A stretch of 64,000 nt of DNA from the NCBI GenBank assembly GCA_032164245.1, contig JAVMKO010000003.1, positions 9,434,651 through 9,498,650 on the forward strand. The letters run 5' to 3'. This document shows positions 56,110 through 64,000 of the stretch, piece by piece. Below the pieces are notes generated by a model, which was given only the letters and a program-made list of their open reading frames with translations, made no database searches and was not told the DNA's origin. The position numbers were made by a program, and so were the translations under genes. Source of the DNA: Sternotherus odoratus. Its lineage: Eukaryota > Chordata > Testudines > Kinosternidae. How positions within the stretch are numbered: position 1 is the first letter of the stretch; each line of letters opens with the position of its first letter.

Positions 56110-56720
56110 ACCTGCATGTTTTTTTTTAAAAGAGTGCCAGTGGATATGGGCTGCTACTTTGATTGATAAAGCTTTTGTGACCGACAATTTGATGGATAAA
56201 CAGTTGTAAATGATGTGCCTTGTTAGACTCACTCGACAACGCCGATCATTGTAATATAAAATGTTAAAAACAAAGATTAAAAAAGAGAAGAAGTAAGCAA
56301 TGACCTTCTCATAGGCTTGTTTCTTTAGGAGTCAGCGTGTAACATTTTTTTACGGGCTATATGTCTGAAAGGAGGTATATATAATGATGTTTAATGTGTA
56401 GTTAAGAGCAAAATTATTATAGTTTTATATATGGGGAAGCGATATAACAAAAGAGCACTAGCTAGTGTTTGCCCTTATATGAGATGCAGTCGTATAATAG
56501 AGAGCCTTAAAGCTAGAGTTTACTGTACTTTGGGAATTAATCACATAAACTATAAATTGGGTTCAACAGGCTGGCTGGGTAAATAGGCGCAGCTAATGAG
56601 GACACTATGAGATCTTATAAGAGCGCTGAGTGCCCCAGGACAAATGTGCCGAGCTGCACCTGATGGAAAACTAGAAGACATCAAAGCATAAAGGATTAGT
56701 GCTCTCACAGTGTTGAGAAA
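56110..56720. other. Candidate conserved noncoding block
   Basis: About 600 bp free of recognised repeats. It has 'tttgattgataaagcttttg', 'gatggataaacagttg', 'cgcagctaatgagg', 'aaaggattagtgc' and, just downstream, 'gctaatcctg' (OTX/PITX-type GGATTA and its complement). Suggestive of an enhancer or a gene-desert CNE; conservation must be checked. Confidence 0.3.
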
Positions 56721-58960
56721 TGGCCAGGGGGAGATTCACCAACTTATTACCCACATCCAAGCTAATCCTGTTATCTGCAAAATATAACTGTGTTCAGGAA
56801 CTGCCACCACCTAAGCTTGCAGGAGACTAATTCTGTGTTTACATGGACAAAAGTGCAGAGAATTTTCATCTGAGCGAAGAAAATAAGAGACAAACATTTT
56901 AAGAGCTTCTTTTGTATCAAATTTGCGGAAGGTACCTTTAGTTATTTAAAGGCTATACTGCATCCTATGTGTGTATCCTGTCGGAGTAAATGGGTTTTCA
57001 AAAGAATATGGTGCATCCATCATATATGATTTATCCTCTCCTGTCTTCATCTGGACTACAGTTATGCTTCTCCAAAGGACGAGTAGAATACCTTGAAAGC
57101 AACTTTTAGCAGAAAGACAAGATGAAAAGGAAGGCCATCAGTGCTCAACAACCCGCCCCCTGGAAATCTATGAAATCTATTGTGTGGCATCTGCCCACCT
57201 GATCCCTGATGAATGAGTAAGGAGAAGACAAAAAATAACCCAAGATTCCTGCCAATGTAGCACAGAGGGAAATCTTTTCCTGATTTTCTAGTGAGCACTT
57301 CAGCCCTATTGAAGAGAACAAGAGGCACCTCTACTAAGAATTGGATATAGTTTATACCAAAAATATATCTAGCGTGACCAGCATCTGTGTGAGATAATGG
57401 TCCATATTTTTTTCTTTTAATCTCAGTAAAGTGGATCCAACCTCTTGGGAAAGAGAATTCCAAGCATTAGGGGGAAAATCCCCACCATGTATTCAATCTA
57501 AACACGCATTTCCCTTCCTCTGAAGGGTCATCACAGCCAGAGTTGGCTGCCTTCAAGGCAGAAATTAAGGCATAATTACTGAGGCAGGCCTTTGGCTAAG
57601 AATTTGTATGGCATTAAGGAGTACCCAGGGCACACAGCTATAAATGTTAAATCTTGAAGGCAGGGGTTTATCCAATCATCAGAAGGGAAATGATTAATTT
57701 TGTAGGTGCTGATTTTTAGAGTTATGAGGGTGCAGAGGTATTGGGTGTTGGAAGAACTTTTATAAGGAAATGTGTATATTTCTAGGGGACATTCATGGGT
57801 TTTTATAGTTGTTGCTTCTTTTCAGTTCATCCAGACCCAAATTGGTGGAATATTTATTGTTGTGAACATCCTTTCTATTAGGAATGAATAATGAACATCA
57901 TGATGGCAACTCCCCAAGAGTTGCTGTATCCGAGCTAGAGGCTCAAGAGAGGATTTGTTTGTTGTTAGAAGGATGCCTGGAGAGAGATTTGAATTTCTAT
58001 CCATCCAGGATCCTTCCCCTCTTTGGGGCCCCAGTAAATCAACTCCTCTCCCTCCATTCCTCACCTTCCTCCAGACGTAAAGTGTCATGAGATTTCTGGG
58101 TGATCTGTAAACTACTGGATGTCTCTTTTAGTCCAATCATTAACATTTTCTATATGCATATAGCCAGAGCAGGATCTTCAGAGCAGTCAGGGTAGTCTCG
58201 TGGATTAAAGAGAGCAAGGAACAAGACCCTGATTTATCCACACAACCCATTGTGCACGCTCCATACTCGTCACGTGTTTCAGAAGCTGGTCACAGGGAGA
58301 GAAATGGTGGGAGTGAAGAAGATCTTGAGCTGGGAAGCAAGACTAGCTGGCAAAAGATTAAAAAAGAATTTTAGGAAACAGGAGACTACAAAGACCCAGA
58401 TCTCTGTCTGGTATAAATCAGCATGGACCTCAATAGAACTGTATCAGTTAACACCAGCTGAGGCACTGGTACATTCTTAAAAGTCTCTGGGCTCTTATTC
58501 ATGTGTGGGACTGAAGCTATCACATTGGTATTTCCCTTAAAATTTAAAGAAACAAAGACATGGCAGAAAAGTATGTGTGTTAACATATTATAATAGTGAA
58601 GCTGATGACACTAGCATCTAACCTTAAACCCCTACCAACCAAAAGAAGAGGAAAGTAATAAAATCATTAAAAAACACCAAATGTTCCTGAAGCAGTTTTG
58701 ACCCCCAAAAGGGAGATATGCCAAACATTCCATGAAGTCTATTCGTCTTATAAAGACTTCATATTCCATTGATTTTATATGGAAGACACTGATACTACAG
58801 TAGTTGGTGGCCATACAAAACTCCAAGATAGGAATAATAATAAGTAGAGGTCATGATATTGCTTTATTCAAAAAATGCCAAGCATTATCATGGAGAGTGA
58901 TTAGTGATACGTGGTCCTATCAAATTCAAACATGTTTCAATTTTAAATATTTATTATGTA
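56721..58960. other. No gene seen
   Basis: About 2.2 kb of unique sequence. The longest frame (133 codons, minus, 57062-57463) has no recognisable domain, no adjacent exon-like signal and ordinary composition. A SINE-like core lies near 58410-58470. Confidence 0.45.
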
Positions 58961-59864
58961 CTAGCAAAAATACCCGGCGTTGCTTGGGTCCGTCAGAGGG
59001 AGGAGGCGGGGGAGAGCTGAGCGAGTGCGGGGTCCATTGGGGGAGGAGGGAGAGAGCTGAGCGAGTGGGGGGGCATTGGAGGGGAGACGGGGGGGAGAGA
59101 GCTGAGCGAGTGGGGGGCCGTTGGAGTGGGGGGAGGGAAGGGGAGATTTTTAAAATTTTTCATTCTTACCTGAGGGGGGAGAGAGCTGAGCGAGTGCGGG
59201 GGCCGTTGCAGGGGGGAGGGGGAGAGAGCTGAGCGAGTGGGGGGGGCGTTGGATGGGGGAGGGGGGAGAGAGCTGAGCGAGTGGGGGGACGTTGGAGGGG
59301 GGGGATGGGGGTGAGATTTTTTAAATTTTTGATTCTTACCTGAGGGGGGAGAAAGCTGAGCAAGTGTGGGGGCCGTTGGGGGGAGGGGGGAGAGAGCTGA
59401 GTGAGTGGGGGGCGTTGGAGGGGGGGAAGAGAGCTGAGCAAGTGGGGGGCCCTTGGAGGGGGTAGGGGGGAGAGAGCTGAGCGAGTGGGGGGGTCGTTGG
59501 AATGGGGGGAGAGGGGGAAGATTTTAAAAATTTTCGATTCTTACCTGAGGGGGGAGAGAGCTGAGCGAGTGCGGGGTCTGTTGGAGGGGGGTATTATTAC
59601 ATCATAACTATGTCACAGAGAACAGCGGGTGTTAACTTGCTGCCCAGCTGATGTGAATGGGCTTTAAAGAATTTCACCCCTAGGGGGCATCAGAGGTGAG
59701 ATTTGAAAAAATTTCGATTCTTACCCTGATTAGGACCCTAAAGTCTATAACTGTACCAAATTTCAAGTCTCTAGCTCAAACGGTGTGGAAGGAATAAGGG
59801 AACGTACATACACGCACGCATGCACACACGCACGCATACACCATTTGACTTTTATATATATAGA
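58961..59864 (-). mobile_element. Non-autonomous Helitron
   Basis: On the minus strand it starts TCTATATATATAAAAGTC (59864) and ends with a hairpin ACCCAAGCAACGCCGGGT followed by ATTTTTGCTAG (58961). The host base before it is A and the one after is T. 5' TC, a 3' hairpin about 7 bases before CTAG, and insertion between A and T with no target duplication are the Helitron hallmarks. Two stem mismatches look like CpG decay. There is no Rep/helicase coding, so it is non-autonomous. A G-rich minisatellite fills most of it. Confidence 0.8.
58990..59600. repeat. G-rich minisatellite inside the Helitron
   Basis: The core 'gagagctgagcgagtg' recurs about a dozen times, separated by G-rich linkers with 'ccgttggag'. 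A larger unit also recurs: 'gagattttt-aaatttttgattcttacctgaggg' appears at about 59140, 59310 and 59520 (spacing 170-206 bp), with a diverged fourth copy near 59700. The array is strongly strand-asymmetric (G-rich on plus), so it is prone to G-quadruplexes and expansion. Gly/Arg/Glu-rich open frames across it are not genes. Confidence 0.9.
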
Positions 59865-59883
59865 TTTAGTATGATATTTGACC

Positions 59884-59903
59884 ATATATATATATATATA
59901 TAT
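59884..59903. repeat. (AT)n microsatellite
   Basis: Ten AT units just outside the Helitron 5' end. Confidence 0.95.
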
Positions 59904-60639
59904 TTCTGTTAAATGACTCCAGCCTATTCTCCTGTTCCCCATCCCTAATAAGTCATTTTGGAGAAGTCATAAATAAAGCTCCAGTGATAAAGCTTTTGCT
60001 ATTTCACTTTTCTGCTATGACAAATATGAAAAAGTGATGGATTTGACTGAAAGGAAGACTAGAGTCCAATTTCTTCATTTATAGCTCTCAAGATTTCATC
60101 TGAACACACTTATTTCCAGGAGTTTTGTTTGATTTTTGGAAATGATTTCACTATTGTATAATTGTGTTTGTCTTCTAAGCATCTGTCCTCTTTGTACTTA
60201 GATGGAAACAAATATGCCCTCTATATAATTTCAGTCTTAATGACAGAAAAGCTCCCATCACTAATTATTATAAGTAGATTTGGCTCCAATTCATTGGTTT
60301 ATTGGTTTTGTTTGTGAAAAAAGCTGTACATAGCTATAATATCTCTAAAATATCAAGCATATTCCCTAGAATCCCTGTAATTTCCATGCATTGTTTTTTG
60401 TATGTCCATTTAAAAAATAAAATGGGTGAATGAAGACTGTCTGGCATGCCTAATTCTTGGCATGAAGACCATGCCAAGATTTAGGCATGTGAACCCAGAT
60501 TTAGGTATCTAGGATCTAGAAGGGCAAGGGACTTAAGCATATGCCTAACTTTAAGTTTGTGGACTGCCTTGGAAGACTTTATTGGTACTGCTGACATGCT
60601 TAAAGTTAATAATAAGAATGAGAATACGTCTTAGCATTT
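59904..60639. other. AT-rich, no gene seen
   Basis: Unique AT-rich sequence. Weak SINE-like words lie near 60530-60620 ('gcctaactttaag', 'tgctgacatgcttaaagtt'). Confidence 0.4.
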
Positions 60640-60810
60640 TTCATCAATAAATCTCAAAAAGCTCTTCACAAAGGAGGTCAATATCATTTACAGATAGGAA
60701 AATGAGGCACAGAGAGGTGAAGTGACTTGTCCAAGGTCACCTGGCAGGTCATTGTCAGAGTTATCCATAGAACCTAGATCTCCTAAGTCCTGGGCCACAT
60801 CTGGGACCAT
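60640..60810 (-). repeat. MIR (CORE-SINE), minus strand
   Basis: 'acagataggaaaatgaggca', 'cagagaggtgaagtgacttg' and 'tccaaggtcacctggcaggt' are a well-preserved antisense MIR core. Confidence 0.85.
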
Positions 60811-61229
60811 AATTCTGTGCTCTGATTTCCTGAAGCACTGAGAGCTTACATTTCCCAATGACCATGTGCTCAGGCCCTCTGAAAAACAGGCCATAATTAT
60901 ATACATATATATGGAGAGAACTGCTTACTTTTAAAGCACCTGTTAGAAAAGGTTGACCTCATTATTATGAAAGGCATCAGCCTGACCACCCTGGAGAAGG
61001 AAGCCCTCTGGTTTATCCACAGAACTGGTAGCTTCATGGTGTTGCTTTGTGAATATTCTCAACACTGCTCTGGATAGTTTACTTTCCAGGCTCATTTAGT
61101 GTATCATTCCTCTGCTGAGACTGCCAGCAAGGCTGATGCTTCACACCGGATAGGGTTGTGGGCTTGTGATGTGAACACCCGTCTACATGGAAATGGACTG
61201 AGCCCAATAACTAGCGGTCAATGACAGGA
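60811..61229. other. No gene seen
   Basis: Unique sequence. Confidence 0.35.
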
Positions 61230-62500
61230 TCTGGTTGCAGAACTTGAAATGCTCTCCTCTGGGTTCTCTCAAATCTTTCTTAAATACACAGAACTCCAAA
61301 TGAGGCCTCCCCAGTGCTGAGTAGAATGGAACTATTACCTCTCATGTCTTACATACAAGAGTCTGGTTAATGCATCCCAGAATTATATTTGCCTTTTTCC
61401 AAACAGCATCACACTGTTAATTCATCTCCCGTTTGTGATATACTATAATCCTTTTTCTCCAATACTTCTACCTACCTAGTTATTCCCCTTTTTGCATTTA
61501 TGCATTTGAGATTTCCTTCTTAGGTGCAGTACTTTGTACTTGTCTTTGTTGAGTTTCATTGTATTAATTTCAGACAAATTCTCCAATCCATCAAGATCTA
61601 TTTGAATTCTAATCCTGACCTCCAAAATGCTTGCCACTCCCAGCTTGGTGTCATCCACAAATTTTATAAGCATACTCTCCACTCCATTACCCAGGTTGCT
61701 AATGAAAATATTGAATAGTACCAGACTCAAGACAGATCCCTGTGGCCCCCATTTGACACATCCTCCCAGTTTGATAGCACTACTCTTTGAGTAAGGTCTT
61801 TTAACCAGTTGTGCACAACCACCTTATCGTAATTTCATCAAGACCACATTTTCGTAGTTTGCTTATGAGAATGTCATGTAGAACTATGTCAAAAGCTTTA
61901 CTAAAATCAACATATATCACATATACTGCTTCCCCCTTTCTACTAGGCCAGTAACACTGTCAAAGAAGAAAATTAAGTTTATCTGGCATGAATTGATCTC
62001 GATAAAACCATGCTGGCTATTCCTTATTGCCCTGTTACCTTGTAGATGCGTACAAAGTGATTAATAGTTTGTTCTATTATCTTTCCAGGTATCAAAATTA
62101 GGCGGAATGGTCTATCATTCCCCAGGTTCTTCATTTTCATTTTTTTAAGATAGGTACTATGCTTGCCCTTCACCAGTCCTTCTGGGAACTCGTCCATCAT
62201 CCATGAGTTATCAGCCATAATTCCTAATGGTTCAGAGATTGCTTTGGCTAGTTCCTAACACACTCTAGGGTAAATTTCATCGGGACCTGAACACTTAAAT
62301 ACATCTATGCTATTTAAATATTATGAAACCTGTTCTTTCCCTTTTTTGGCCTGAGATCCTTCCCCCTTGTTGTTAATCTTAATAATGTTAAGTATGATGT
62401 CATAATTACCATTTTTAGTGAAGGCTGGAAAAAAAAACACTTCAGCCTTCTCTGTGTCATCTGCTATTTGCTCAACTTAAGAAAACACTTTCCTTTGTCA
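61230..62500 (-). mobile_element. CR1 LINE, degraded RT region, minus strand
   Basis: The minus strand encodes CR1 RT pieces: RPFRLILIPGKIIEQTI (about 62055-62105), then SLVLFNIFISNL and FVDDTKLG (61640-61730) with the second catalytic Asp pair. Further on, KLNKDKYKVLHLRR (about 61500-61560) is the CR1 post-RT block. Frameshifts separate the pieces and no protein can be made. Orientation is opposite to the CR1s at 24-25, 36-37 and 46-48 kb. Confidence 0.9.
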
Positions 62501-63029
62501 TCATGTTATATCAAATAAATAAATGAGTAGAATCTTAGCTGCAATAGTGTAAATCTGGAAAAAACTCCTCTGGGGTCAATGACGTTACCCGAGATTTTCA
62601 TAACTGAGAGCAGAATTGGGCCAAATGAGTCAGTGATGTTGTAGCATGCATGCTGAAGGCTATAGAGGAAAAGGCAACTAACAGGAGGGTGTAAAAATGT
62701 GGAACTTTTTTGTGCACTTACTTCAATTTATACCCCCTCACACTTTCTTCTGGCTCCCTCACTGATTTCAGTTTGAGGGTCACATGCAGTTCTGAGGGGA
62801 GCATGTAGTTTAAAATGATGGAATGTGTGGTTTGCAATTTAAAAACACAGTTGGGAAATATTTATGTTACAAAGAAAAAAAAATCTTCAGATACTACAAC
62901 AATCTTTCCAAACCTCCATTTCCATACCTAGTCAGTTACTATATTTTAATATTAGTAGATATTTGAAGTAGCAAATACATACAGATAAATAAAATCACTT
63001 TAAAAAGCATCTATTTATTGAGACCTCAA
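62501..63029. other. AT-rich, no gene; SINE-like core near 62540-62620
   Basis: 'gtgtaaatctggaaaaaact' with 'ctggggtcaatgacgttac' is the old amniote core. The rest is unique. Confidence 0.4.
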
Positions 63030-63215
63030 ATATAAACCAGGGCCCCATTATATGAGGTACTGTATACACACAGAATGAAAATAAGTCCCTGCCCCAAACA
63101 CAGAGCAAAAATATGGACTCACACTTCAGGGTCCCAATCCTGCAAACACTTCCATGCATGTGTAACTCTGCACATAAGTAGTCCCATTAAACCCATGGGA
63201 GTTATCACACAAGTA
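63030..63215. repeat. Ancient repeat and SINE-like relic, adjacent
   Basis: 'ggtactgtatacacacagaa' and 'gtccctgccccaaaca' (first family) are followed by 'ggtcccaatcctgcaaacac' and 'agtagtcccattaaacccat' (second family, as at 725-870). Confidence 0.45.
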
Positions 63216-64000
63216 AAATGTTTCCATGTATACTATGTCTGCACGATCTAGGTTTAAATAGATTTGCAAACTACAATATAAAGTGTATTTTAATCCCATT
63301 ATGTATTTCCCTATTATGTAAAGTATTATAGTTGCATTTTGTTGTTTATTATGATTTATAAAAAAATATTTAACAAACAAAAAGGCTTAAAAGTTGACCA
63401 CCGCAGGGCCGGGCTCCTGAAAACACATTGTAGCTAATGGGAAATCTCACAGAAAGTAGCGCTGTTAGTCTCAACAGGGAGGTCCTCATTCAAGAAAGCG
63501 TCCCTACTCAGGATATCACTTAACCATGTGCTGCAGGGCTTTTTATTATTTCTTTACTACATCTAAAATGCTGGCCCTAAAACTATCTGATAGTGGTCCT
63601 TTAAGGGTGGTGTTTCGCCCTTAACTCACCACTGTAATATCTTAAAATAAGACCTGGTCATCCCTTAAAAATTAGCTGGACCTAGCTATATTGCTCAGAT
63701 CTGTGAAAATATGATGTGTCTTGAATGCTTTGGTTATATTGACGAACTCCCTGGTGTAGATGCAACTGAGTCGATGGAAGAATTCCATTGACCTTCCATG
63801 GCTTCTTCAGCTTTCCCAAAATACATTGGCTTCAAAGACGCTACATTGGTTGTTGTCTTTTTTTGCTGGCCTTTACTGTCTTGCTATTTTTTTGCAGCCC
63901 CTGTAGGTGTGCGGAGCTGAATCTGTCATTCTCAGGGCTGGTCAGGGTGGAATTCAAGCCCCCCTCGCTCTCCCTTGTTTGGCAGGCAGCCCGAAGGCAA
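63216..64000. other. No gene seen
   Basis: Unique AT-rich sequence to the window end. The frame at 63126-63380 (minus) starts in the relic above and has no domain. Confidence 0.4.

Noticed and set aside
57062..57463. 133-codon minus-strand open frame as a host exon
   Set aside because: No recognisable domain, no convincing splice context; composition as in surrounding DNA.
58804..59441. Gly/Arg/Glu-rich and Pro/Leu/Ser-rich frames, or a CRISPR-like array
   Set aside because: They are translations of the Helitron minisatellite. The repeats are not separated by unique spacers of constant length.
1..64000. tRNA or rRNA genes
   Set aside because: tRNA-like words occur only in MIR/SINE heads; no cloverleaf with intact A and B boxes was found by eye.

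Overview
The window is vertebrate, non-protein-coding DNA, most likely from a turtle or a close sauropsid relative. This rests on repeat content recognised by eye: CR1 LINEs with the ...ATTCTATGATTCTATGAA-type 3' end, L2 and MIR (CORE-SINE) relics, Penelope-like elements (PLEs) with GIY-YIG endonuclease, hAT and probable PIF/Harbinger MITEs, a Helitron, a degraded Ty3/gypsy element and several ERV/gypsy-type solo LTRs. I found no host exon, splice-bounded gene, tRNA, rRNA, CRISPR or prokaryotic signal. Short open frames here are chance frames or translations of repeats. The window is best read as intergenic or intronic sequence rich in repeats of different ages.

Layout. 1-10 kb: a hAT MITE with an 8-bp target duplication (2.0 kb), a CR1 split by an LTR-like insertion (3.2-4.3 kb), a MIR and a Penelope terminus (5.9-6.3 kb), and a solo LTR with perfect 5-bp target duplication (8.6-9.4 kb). 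10-21 kb: CR1 3' ends, a 125-bp tandem duplication (13.6 kb), MITEs (14.5, 19.8 and 20.7 kb; the last two inverted to each other) and a degenerate Ty3/gypsy element with LTRs, polypurine tract and pol remnant (17.2-19.4 kb). 21-29 kb: the densest part, with a hammerhead-like PLE-related repeat, a back-to-back PLE insertion with 13-bp target duplication (22.95-23.71 kb), a 1.7-kb CR1 reverse-transcriptase relic, and a PLE (26.95-28.81 kb) that keeps a 334-residue open GIY-YIG frame and whose 5' reverse-transcriptase segment is inverted. 29-42 kb: mostly unique sequence with MIRs, SINE-like relics, a conserved-element-like block at 34.9-35.4 kb, CR1s (36.1-38.2 and 40.7-41.5 kb) and a solo LTR on the minus strand. 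42-55 kb: three more PLE insertions (two palindromic), two hAT elements, a CR1 that still has ORF1-esterase and endonuclease remnants (46.7-48.4 kb), L2, and long AG and GAAA microsatellites. 55-64 kb: AT-rich unique DNA with a conserved-element-like block (56.1-56.7 kb), a Helitron carrying a GC-rich minisatellite (59.0-59.9 kb) and an antisense CR1 (61.2-62.5 kb).

The most interesting signal is the Penelope group. Three of its insertions are inverted duplications flanked by target-site duplications, with a short tail on only one arm. One is a twin-priming-type inversion. Every terminus carries a hammerhead-ribozyme-like core. Together they record how these elements integrate.
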